64,000 bases of DNA from Anadara kagoshimensis (lineage: Eukaryota; Mollusca; Bivalvia; Arcoida; Arcidae), in assembly GCA_021292105.1 (NCBI GenBank), contig CM037862.1:35181770-35245769 (forward strand). The letters are read 5' to 3'. Position 1 is the first letter of the stretch. Every line of letters begins with the position of its first letter. Positions 55,365 to 64,000 of the stretch are shown piece after piece. The position numbers and the translations under genes are program-made. The notes beneath the pieces were generated by a model. The model was not told the origin of the DNA. It ran no database searches and saw only the letters and a list, made by a program, of their open reading frames with translations.

Positions 55365-57119
55365 ATCTCAGTACATGTCATATTCACTAGAAAGATACGG
55401 GTTAAAATGGTTAAGTCGTTATTTTCTCGCCAGTTTAAAATGAAAATAAAAGTAAACATGATGTCCATAATATTTTGAAACCAGAGTGCTTCTCTTCAAG
55501 AAAATAGATTAATAGATTCAGCCATTTCAAAAATGAAACATTTGTAGCTGAACAAAGTGTACATTGTAAAAGCCAGTTAAACACGAGGTGTAAATATTGA
55601 ATAATATACATTATACAAAGGACATAAACACCTTTAAACTGATACCTTGCAATAACACCATGGTTAGCAATTTAAACAACATGTATTTTTGCAACAGCCA
55701 AAACAAGAAACAATATGAATTCAAATAAATTGAGAAAAAAAAACAAACATACTGGTCAATTCATGTCCAAATCCTATTCCCAAAGAAAAGTAAGCTCTTT
55801 GATACTGGAAAATTAAGTTAAACTCGTTAACTTCCAACAGTGAAATGAGACCGGGTGCTCGAGGAGAGTAAGCACCTCCTGTTTAGCTAACTACACCCGC
55901 TACGTGTGTAATCAACATTATAATGAAGAAACACGGAACTATTGGACGTGGAAATATCCATGGTAAAGCACATACTGGGAGAAGAGAGTGGTGTCTTGAA
56001 TTTTTTAATTTATGAGCATTACGAATGAAATAAGAAACAAAAAAGATCAGAAACTACATAATAACAACTCGGAAAAATTTTCCTTGCAATAGCCCAGGCC
56101 CCGGTTTCACAATCATTTCTTAACTTAAGACTTTCCTCAACTTCAATCTGGCAAATTGAAAACTTTTATAATTTTATTGAATTGTTAAGATATTAAGAAA
56201 TTAAATGTGTCGTTTTAAAGAACAGCCCCTTCTCACTTAAAAGTCAAGGTCGGGGTTCGAATTCACGACTCCCACTTACGGAGCGAACACTCAATAAGCT
56301 AATGCAGTGGTCACGTAGCTGTCAAGAAATAGCTATATATTGAGGGAGTGACATGAGCTGCCACTTCAACACTTATTCGTTAGCTTAAGTTTTAAATTTT
56401 CTACAGGTCTGTATTTTAACCATGAAAGTTGTTTATTCTATGGCATCTCCTGTCAATTGTACAGTCAAACCCGCCTATAAAGGCCACTCAAGAGAACCAG
56501 TATAAATGGCCTTTATGGGCAGGTGGCCTTTATATACAGGTTCAAATATTGAAAAAAAGAACAATTGGGATATAATTCTACTGGCTTTTATAGGCAGGTG
56601 GTCCTTATATAGAGGTGGTCTTTAAGGCAGGTTGGACTGTACTAATCTCAGTACATGTCATATTCACGAGAAAGATACGGGTTAAAATGGTTAAGTCGTT
56701 ATTTTTCTCGCCAGTTTAAAATGAAAATAAAAGTAAACATGATGTCCATAATATTTTGAAACCAGAGTGCTTCTCTTCAAGAAAATAGATTTATAGATTC
56801 AGCCATTTCAAAAATGAAACATTTGTAGCTGAACAAAGTGTACATTGTAAAAGCCAGTTAAACACGAGGTGTAAATATTGAATAATATACATTATACAAA
56901 GGACATAAAAACCTTTAAACTGATACCTTGCAATAACACCATGGTTAACAATTTAAACAACATGGATTTTTGCAACAGCCAAAACAAGAATCAATATGAA
57001 TTCAAATAAATTGAGAAAAAAAACAAACATACTGGTCAATTCATGTCCAAATCCTATTCCCAAAGAAAAATAAACTCTTTGATACTGGAAAATTAAGTTA
57101 AACTCGTTAACTTCCAACA

Positions 57120-57250
57120 GTGAAATGAGACCGGGTGCTCGAGGAGAGTAAGCACCTCCTGTTTAGCTAACTACACCCGCTACGTGTGTAATCAACATTA
57201 TAATGAAGAAACATGGAACTATTGGACGTGGAAATATCCATGGTAAAGCA
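57120..57250 (-). mobile_element. YIDD-retroelement 3' end, reverse (second tandem copy)
   Basis: On the - strand: TTGATTACACACGTAGCGGG, TAGTTAGCTAAACAGGAGGT and GCTTACTCTCCTCGAGCACC. It matches the 3' segment at 46020-46090. The first copy is at about 55850-55980. Confidence 0.65.
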
Positions 57251-57819
57251 CATACTGGGAGAAGAGAGTGGTGTCTTGAATTTTTTAATTTATGAGCATT
57301 ACGAATGAAATAAGAAACAAAAAAGATCAGAAACTACATAATAACGACTCGGAAAAATTTTCCTTGCAATAGCCCAGGCCCCGGTTTCACAATCATTTCT
57401 TAACTTAAGACTTTCCTCAACTTCAATCTGGCAAATTGAAAACCTTTATAATTTTATTGAATTGTTAAGATATTAAGAAATTAAATGTGTCGTTTTAAAG
57501 ATTATTTCCAGCTTATGACATCTGCATTTAGTTTTAACAAAAATATTAATTTGTAGTTCCAAAAAGAGCTTGCCAAAATTTGCTAAATTTAAGTAAAGGA
57601 AAATCTTAGTTAAGGAATGATTGTGAAACCAGGGCCAGGCATCTAACAGTTCATAAACGTCGCAATGTTGCATATTTAGAACAAAGTGGTCAGAATGTTT
57701 TCAAAACAATTATGTTATGCATGTATTTCCATTTTACTTTAAGGAATCAAATTATCAATAACATTTTGTCAATCCACTCAATCATTTCTGGGACTGCTGT
57801 GCTTGAACACTTTAGGAAT

Positions 57820-57960
57820 CTCGATGGTAGAGTGGTCTTAACGGCGTGCTTACTTACCAGGCGCCCAGCTTCGAATACAACTCGTGCAGATCCTAGTGCG
57901 AAAAAGTTCGTAAGTTTATGGAAGTAGGTGATTGTCTGTGGGTACCCTATGACATGGCTG
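57820..57960 (+). mobile_element. tRNA-like SINE fragment (family 3)
   Basis: TCGATGGTAGAGTGGTCTTA resembles an A-box region and AGCTTCGAATACAAC a B-box, about 55 bp apart. The 71-residue frame across it is not a gene. Confidence 0.45.
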
Positions 57961-58565
57961 TCCCGAAATAAGTGACAGAACCACGACTAATGCGTGAATC
58001 GAAACACCATAACTCTATTAAACTATTACTGATACTTTTTAAATGGTTTGGATCAGTGTTCACTTTAAATATCACCAGATGTAATAAATTTTGAAAATAA
58101 TGGTACCGTAAGCTTTTACATCATACATGATGAATCATTTATTGTTTGCTAAGCACCTTCAGTGCTTTGATCACGTTTAGTTCAACGTTATGTAGTCTGC
58201 ATTTGAATCAAATTTATAATTAAGTTCAAATTAAACATTCAAAAATCAAAATCATTTTAAATTATTCTATGTAAATGTAAAGCTTAACAAACTAAAGTTT
58301 GACTACCTTATTTAAGCAATATATAAGTAAATCGGAAGATTCCCCGTAACTTACAAGGTTCCATTGAAATTTCCCGTTTAACACTGACTATAGCGAGGCC
58401 AAAAATATAGTCTTGAAGAAACTTCATCGTAACTTACAAGGTTCTATTGAAGTTTCCTTTTAAACACTGAATGACGAGGTCCAATTAAAGTTTTGACGTT
58501 TATTTCAACCGTTACACAGATCAGAATATCTATATAACATGGATGTCATCAGTAACCAGGTGCTT

Positions 58566-58755
58566 AGACAGACCTGTTGAAAGTTTAACAATACGCATTG
58601 ACTGCTTATCTCAAAGCCTCGTTTATTTCAGCGGCTATACATCTCTTGGCAGGTTTTTGGTCACTAACTATCTATATTTCATCCGCTCGACAGCAGACCT
58701 TTGACTCATTTTCGTTAGCTCAGTGTTGAGATTTGGACAGGTTTGTACTATACAA
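58566..58755. mobile_element. Compact MITE (ACAGACCTGTTGAAAGTTTAAC ends)
   Basis: Left end AGACAGACCTGTTGAAAGTT and right end GATTTGGACAGGTTTGTA are inverted, around about 150 bp including CATTTTCGTTAGCTCAGTG. It gives the uninterrupted form of the element at 54398. Confidence 0.6.
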
Positions 58756-60072
58756 AGCAATAATAATAATAATGAAGAAGAAGAAAAAAGGAATAATTGC
58801 ACTTATGGCACGGTTAGATTTTTTAATAAACTAAAAAAAAAAGAAAAAATAATAAATATAAACATCGAAAGAGTTTAAAATTCATGAAAAACTTGTACAA
58901 AATGTTCACCAAATCACATAGGTTAAGAAATTAGTTTAGTATATTTTACATAATAAAATATAATAATAAGAAAAATCGCCATGGTAAAATAATGATGATA
59001 GAAAGAACAATATATAACGCAAAATGACTTATTTTCTTGGTGTCTAAATTTTGTGTATCTAAGAAAACCTTTTCTTTGGGGCAATATAATCGTGATTTGT
59101 ACTAATGTTTAAGGCAAGTTAATAATTTATTCTTGTAAATAATCGGAGTTGGGATTGTTTCTACGAAAAAGAACATAAAAAAGAAACGGCGGAAATTTGA
59201 ACAAACAATTAAAAAAGATTCTGAAATACGTTTGATGAACAAGAACCATAGCTAATAATACAAGAACAAGATTTGACAAACTCGGATTTGAACAGTATTT
59301 TTCATACAGTCGGTCACTATAGACTGTCTTTTTTCACTTATGACAAGTAAAGGGTATGTGAACGTTTTAAAGAAACTATAACCAACGCCGTGAATGGATG
59401 TTTATCTATCAAGGTAAACATGATCCGAATTGTTTACTATGATGCGTTTGTCGGATGAATTGGTTATCAGCTAATCAGGTAACAGGTTAGAAAAACAAAT
59501 TAAGTGAATTATGATCCCCTTCCAGTAGGTAATTTTTATGATTTGCACTTGTGCTCAAAGGGACATAACTTCCATATATCTCCTCTCAATGATGAAGCAC
59601 TAACTTTGCAACAAGTTTTGTGAAAAAGTGTTTCATAATATTGGAGAGTTACTCAGGACAAGAATTGTTTTGAAGAACGGAACTCCGAATTAAATATTAT
59701 TCTTTATTCTCTAGTCTAATTAGTTCATAATGAACACAAAAATGGAAACAGATCTAACACAATAATATGAGACAAAAAGAAACAAAGCTATATCCTGATA
59801 TATAGATATGGTATGGACAATGAGATCAAATATTGCCTGAATGTAGAAATTCAGATTAAAATAAGATTATTGTCTAGTCTGTTGTCCAACAAAATATTCA
59901 TTCTCTATGAAACAATTTTCTCTATTTTCTCTTGAAATAATGTAAGAAAAATGTGACACTTTTCTTTAGTATTTTTTAAATACATATATTCATATATTCA
60001 TTATAATTACTCAAAAACATTTAAAGTTATTTGCAGCATTTAAAATTCAAATTCAAAATGCTTGCATTCCTC

Positions 60073-60213
60073 TAACAAGATTAATTCATTTCTGTCATCA
60101 TATCAAAAATCATCAATGTTTTCATTGTTGTCGTCTGCTGATAAAACATTGTGCAACAAAATCTCCATTCCGCTCTAATTCATTGGAGTTTGCGAGTTCC
60201 CATCGGAACAATT
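60073..60213 (-). pseudogene. Tail cassette 5 (most distal copy of the SEFIR receptor C-terminus)
   Basis: - strand: LSADDNNENIDDF is followed by an in-frame stop, then YDDRNE. GTGCTTTCTAG before AATTGTTCCG is an acceptor-like site. Related to the receptor's own end (LSADGNNENLDDLFEMLAEM). Confidence 0.5.
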
Positions 60214-60353
60214 CTAGAAAGCACTCTCTCTTAATAAAACCTTTTTGAAAAAACAAAAACAATATATTCATAAAGACATCTCAAAAGCATTTAAAGCTAT
60301 TTTCTGCATATTTCATTCAAAATCAGAATATTCAGTGCAGACAAAAACATCTA

Positions 60354-60415
60354 TCAAGATTCATTCATTTCTGCAATCTCCTTAAACAGATAATCCATGT
60401 TTTCATAGTTATAGG
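60354..60415 (-). pseudogene. Tail cassette 4 (short form)
   Basis: - strand reads YNYENMDYLFKEIAEMNES and stop. It lacks the acceptor-like AG and the upstream half of the long cassettes. Confidence 0.55.
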
Positions 60416-60540
60416 GGTAATGCAAAAGAACTGTGACACTCTCCTTTATTTAAATCTTTTTAACAAAACCAAAAACAAAATATATTCCGTATCATTCCCC
60501 AAAAACATTTAAAGCTAGTTGCAGCATATTTCATTAAAAA

Positions 60541-60600
60541 TCAAAATTTGTTCATTTCTGCAAGCTCATCAAACAGATTATCCATGTTTTCATAGTTATA
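60541..60600 (-). pseudogene. Tail cassette 3 (short form)
   Basis: - strand reads YNYENMDNLFDELAEMNKF and stop. It lies 187 bp from cassette 4, which has the same flanks (CCTATAACTATGAAAACATGG). Confidence 0.55.
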
Positions 60601-60727
60601 GGGGTAATGCAAAAGAATTGTGACACTCTCCTTTATTTAAATCTTTTTAACAAAACCAAAAACAAAATATATTCCGTATAATTCCCCAAAAAGATTTAAA
60701 GCTAGTTGCTGCATGTTTCATTCAAAA

Positions 60728-60860
60728 TCAAGATTCATTCATTTCTGCAAGCATATAAAAAAGATCACCAAAATTATCATTGTTGTCTTCTGCTGATAAA
60801 TCATTGTCTACAAGATGTCCATTATGCTCTAATGCATTCCAATCAGAATTTTGCAAGTGT
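60728..60860 (-). pseudogene. Tail cassette 2 (long form)
   Basis: - strand reads DWNALEHNGHLVDNDLSAED then NNDNFGDLFYMLAEMNES and stop. It is preceded by TTTTGTATTATCCCTATAAATAG, acceptor-like, but the phase differs from the receptor's introns by one base as assembled. Confidence 0.55.
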
Positions 60861-61025
60861 CTATTTATAGGGATAATACAAAAGAATTGTGACACTTTTC
60901 CTTAATGAAACCTTTTTAACAAATTTAGCAGCAATACATTCATTATAATACCTCAAAAACATTTAAGGTAGTTGCCGCATTTGCATTCAAAATCGAATGT
61001 TCATTTCGAAAAAACCTATCAAGAT

Positions 61026-61156
61026 TCATTCTTTTCTACAATCATATAAAAAATCAAAAAGATCATCCAAATTATCATTATTGTCGTCTGCTAATAAATC
61101 GTTGTTAACAATATGCCCATTCAAATCTAATGCATTCCGATCTGAATTGCAAGTTT
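61026..61156 (-). CDS. Tail cassette 1 (long form), possible alternative terminal exon
   Basis: After TTTGCGTTATCCTATATTATAG, a good acceptor, the - strand continues AA-ACT-TGC and encodes TCNSDRNALDLNGHIVNNDL, then LADDNNDNLDDLFDFLYDCR-KE and stop. The implied acceptor phase (1) equals that of the SEFIR exon, so the transmembrane exon donor could join it in frame. The product would be a receptor without SEFIR. Whether it is ever used is unknown; it could be a non-functional tandem copy. Confidence 0.4.
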
Positions 61157-61298
61157 CTATAATATAGGATAACGCAAAGAAATTGTGACACTCTCCCAAA
61201 ATAAAATGTTTCAACAAAACAAAAAGCAATATATTCATTATAATACCACAAAGCATTCAAAGCTAGTTGCTGCATTTTTTCATTCAAAATTCCCTCCA

Positions 61299-62293
61299 TC
61301 AAGATTCATTCATTTCTGCAAGCATTTCAAAAAGATCATCCAAATTTTCATTGTTGCCGTCTGCTGATAAATCATTGGTTACATGAACATGAGGAAATAA
61401 CCCAGTAGAATGGGACTCATTTGTATCTACATGGGGAAGGAATGGTTCATGTTCAAATTTACAAGCACCATGAAGTGATTTATGATCACTAAGTTGATAA
61501 GCAGACGGCATTTCATCTTGATGTTGCATTTCTTCTATCGTCTGAAAGTATTCAACTTGTTTGGTATCTTTATCTATCCAATAATGAGGATACTGAGGAG
61601 GATTATCATGCATATACGAAACATCACCATGTAGGGGACAAGGTTTTAAATTAGGTTTTGTTCCGTGAACTGGACAATCTGGGGACGGTGTAGTATTTTT
61701 ACCCTTTAAAGGTTGCGCCACATTTTTCAAAGGATAATATTCAGGTTCATCTACACGTGGATGCTCTGTAGATACACATACGTCTTTTTCAAACTTCTTT
61801 TGCAGTTTTGATGACCCAAGCTTTCCAAAACAAGTATTCTGCGATTTATCTTTTAAACACACACAGAATTTGTTAAATTCTTTGGGAAGTCGAAATCTCT
61901 TTCTGTCTTTTAAATCCAATGGTATATCAGAAATATTGGAAAATTCGAAACATAGAAGAAATAGCCATTTATAACCTTTACGGTTAGTTTTTCCAAAATT
62001 TACTGCATATTCCCAAGCACTTTGAAAATAAGGTTGTATAGGAGTGTGTTTATTTAATCGTCCGTTTTCGTCCTTCCAATCCTCTGGACACACAATGAGT
62101 ACTAAAGATGCTTGGCTAATCTGTGACTGATACCAGATCTTTGGTGACCCAAGTATCACATCCAGATCAGATACAACCTCATACAGAGGATAGTAAGTCT
62201 TTATAAATTTTGTAAGTTTAGCAATACGATCTTTATCTGTTTCATTTCTATTTGAATAAAGAATAAGCAACCTTTTTCTATCAGGATTTGGTT
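61299..62293 (-). CDS. SEFIR-domain cytoplasmic exon of an IL-17-receptor-like gene
   Basis: The exon encodes about 331 residues. It starts EPNPDRKRLLILYSNRNETD with the box-1-like (L)LYS motif of SEFIR domains, continues VVSDLDVILG, WYQSQISQASLVLIVCPEDW (box-2-like strand) and WLFLLCFEF, the SEFIR fold covering about residues 8-165. A Pro/His-rich tail follows with CPVHG and CPLHG repeats, ending in the acidic NNENLDDLFEMLAEMNES. SEFIR domains recruit Act1-type adaptors below IL-17 receptors. The ATG at 62306 is not the start: TTTTTCAG at 62294 is the acceptor, in phase 1 with the upstream exon. Confidence 0.8.
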
Positions 62294-63523
62294 CTGAAAA
62301 AGACATGAAAAACCTGTATTGTAAAAAGTCTGTGTTATATTATGCTCTATTTATCAGTAATAGAAAGGATAAAATACAACACTACCAATGTAATACATAT
62401 GTATATATGTATATTTTAGATATGTTTTGTCCATTAAGATTTTATTTTTTAACCGACAGATGCTACAGAATCAACACAAAGCTATTGTAACCACCATTTT
62501 TAACTTAGTAAGTAAAGCCACATACTTATTTAACATCAATGAAAAGCTGCCTTATCTGTCTCCTAAGATATGTACACCTAACATATATCCATATATACCT
62601 GTCAAATCTGTTTCTTAAGATATGTACACCCAACATATATCGTCATGTACCTGTCATAGCTGTCTCTTAAGATATGTACACCCAACATATATTGATATAT
62701 ACCTGTCAAATCTGTCTCTTAAGGTATGTAAATCCAACATTTATCATTATGTACCTGTCAAGTCTGTCTAGTAAGTAAAGCCACATACTTATTTAACATC
62801 AATGAAAAGCTGTCATATCTGTCTCTTAAGATATGTACACCAAACATTTATCCATATACACCTGTCATATCTGTCTCTTCAGATATATACACCCAACATA
62901 TATCCATATGTACCTGTCATATCGGTCTCTTAGGATATGTACACCAAACATATATTCTTATATACCTGCCATATCTGTCTCTTAAGATATGTACACCCAA
63001 CTTATATCGATATATACCTGTCATATGTGTCTCTTAAGATATGTACACCCAGCATATATTGATAAATACCTGTCAAATCTGTCTCTTCAGATATGTACAC
63101 CCAACTTATATCGATACATACCGGACAACAACGAAATATACTAGGCAACAAAGACATAGTTAAAATATCTAATACCGTACAAGTCATTAATACACATCAA
63201 TATGGATCCGCCCTGTTTTTTGTCCTCTGTACAATTTTGTGAAGTGTATGCATACCCCGTAAGGAACTTTTGTGGGCTGGCTTTTACAAACATATGTTCA
63301 ACACGTTTGTTATTTATTTATAGAAGAAAAGGTGGAATGCTTATAATTAGATAAAATATGAACGTTCTTATCTTTAATCCTACTTTTAGATAAAAAACAA
63401 AAACAATTATGCTCAGAAAAAAATCACTTTCAGTGACTATTTTATACCCGGTTCATTTCAAGACTTACTGGCTCCTCCCGTTTATCCTACGCAAGTGTTT
63501 TAAATAACATAGCGAAGATTTAC
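62294..63523 (-). other. Intron of the SEFIR receptor with 52-bp minisatellite
   Basis: Donor ACACAG/GTAAAT at 63524/63523 and acceptor TTTTTCAG at 62294. At about 62520-63125 is a tandem repeat of TACCTGTCATATCTGTCTCT plus TAAGATATGTACACCCAACA, with a 52-bp period (62597, 62649, 62701, 62753). A longer motif (AGTAAGTAAAGCCACATACT) recurs at 62506 and 62768, giving a 262-bp higher-order period. Confidence 0.8.
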
Positions 63524-63679
63524 CTGTGTTCTTGTCTTTGTTTGATTTACATTTCTGATGGTAAAACAATACCCCTAATATTGCTAGAAAAACCAAACCT
63601 CCAACTGCACCAATAAATGCAGCGTCAACCTTGCTTTCATCTTTGGGTCGGTTACTTTTTTTTGGTAAATCTGAATGAT
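63524..63679 (-). CDS. Transmembrane exon of the IL-17-receptor-like gene
   Basis: The 156-bp exon, phase 1 at both ends, encodes HSDLPKKSNRPKDESKVDA, then the membrane helix AFIGAVGGLVFLAILGVLFY and HQKCKSNKDKNT. The acceptor is TTGAATTTCAG and the donor ACAG/GTAAAT. The juxtamembrane Lys-rich stretch after the helix fits a type I orientation. Ectodomain exons must lie beyond the right edge of the window. Confidence 0.75.
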
Positions 63680-64000
63680 CTGAAATTCAATAATAATTAA
63701 TGTTATCTTCAGCCATCTTTGTAGTTAAGATAGAAAAATAAAATACAGTTTTGTTTTAATTGTGTATTTGATTCACAGTTAATACCCAATGGTAGAGCTT
63801 GGTACCCATAACAAGCAGCTTACATATACACAGAATATCATTGACTCAAATTTCCAATTTAGGCTCATCAAAGCCCTAAAACATTTAATGATCGTCTTCA
63901 CAATATTGTTATTAAATATGATGGATATACTTGACGTTTCATTATTCCATGATCATTTTATTATAAATTTTAATTACACACGCGGCGGGTGTAGCTGGAT
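63680..64000 (-). other. Upstream intron, with YIDD-retroelement 3' part on the + strand
   Basis: From about 63792, ATGGTAGAGCTTGGTACCCA, AGGCTCATCAAAGCCCTAAA, TGATCGTCTTCACAATATTG and TTACACACGCGGCGGGTGTA follow the 3' part of the retroelement seen at 22440-22700. It runs off the window. Confidence 0.6.

Larger units (their letters stand above)
54945..57499. repeat. 1275-bp tandem duplication (two copies)
   Basis: TCAAGGTCGGGGTTCGAATT occurs at 54969 and 56244, and all sequence between repeats with few differences to 57499. Each copy carries part of the nested SINE, a MITE (55184-55364 and 56459-56640), and a reversed YIDD-retroelement 3' end (about 55850-55980 and 57120-57250). The junction is within the SINE at 56219/56220. 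Confidence 0.9.
57500..60050. other. Intergenic, few features
   Basis: No host gene recognised. It contains a tRNA-like SINE head at 57820-57960, a short two-copy repeat (CGTAACTTACAAGGTTC at about 58346 and 58429) and a MITE at 58566-58755. The remainder is AT-rich. Confidence 0.55.

Noticed and set aside
62294-62306. ATG at 62306 as start codon of the SEFIR protein
   Set aside because: The bases ATGTCTTTTTCAG form the pyrimidine tract and AG of a splice acceptor, and a transmembrane exon upstream joins in phase at 62293.

Overview
The window looks like gene-poor, repeat-dense nuclear DNA of an invertebrate, most probably a bivalve mollusc. This is inferred from tRNA-derived SINEs ending in GACGTTAAACACCAT, a YIDD-box retroelement family, gag/zinc-knuckle retroelement remnants, a laccase-type multicopper oxidase and an IL-17-receptor-like SEFIR gene. 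There is no operon structure, and most short open frames lie inside repeats.

Two host genes can be supported. (1) On the + strand at 42563-46877 is a laccase-like multicopper oxidase. It has a signal peptide, all four copper-binding motifs, a phase-1 intron filled with mobile elements, and a last exon encoding a transmembrane anchor. Its long first exon carries about a dozen single-base frameshifts. (2) On the - strand at 61299-63679, running off the right edge, is a SEFIR-domain receptor of IL-17-receptor type with a transmembrane exon and a cytoplasmic SEFIR exon. Downstream of its stop lie five more decayed or variant copies of its C-terminal tail module, some behind splice-acceptor-like sequence.

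Layout. 1-840: 66-bp minisatellite, also found just after the laccase stop codon. 917-7930: a repeat mosaic (SINE, mariner remnant, paired MITEs, YIDD-retroelement 3' end, LINE 3' end) that recurs at 48341-54400, an offset of about 47.5 kb. 7935-19960: a tandem triplication of a unit holding a 145-bp array, a gag-protease pseudogene, a reverse-transcriptase remnant and GA/ATA microsatellites. 20855-25662: a giant imperfect palindrome with inverted copies of a transposon gene, one arm broken by a YIDD-retroelement insertion. 26385-30910: inverted repeats, a 37-bp minisatellite and tRNA-derived SINEs. 31173-39945: a foldback-type element with about 255-bp terminal inverted repeats around 7.5 kb of about 198-bp satellite in alternating orientation. 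39968-42530: SINEs, tRNA-like repeats and a MITE. 42563-46877: laccase. 48341-54400: second copy of the mosaic. 54398-57499: a MITE with a nested SINE and a 1275-bp tandem duplication. 57500-60050: little of note. 60073-64000: SEFIR receptor.

Related copies often differ by isolated one-base deletions, most visibly in the third triplication unit (16.8-18.4 kb) and in the laccase exon. Residual long-read assembly error is therefore a live alternative to pseudogene decay throughout.
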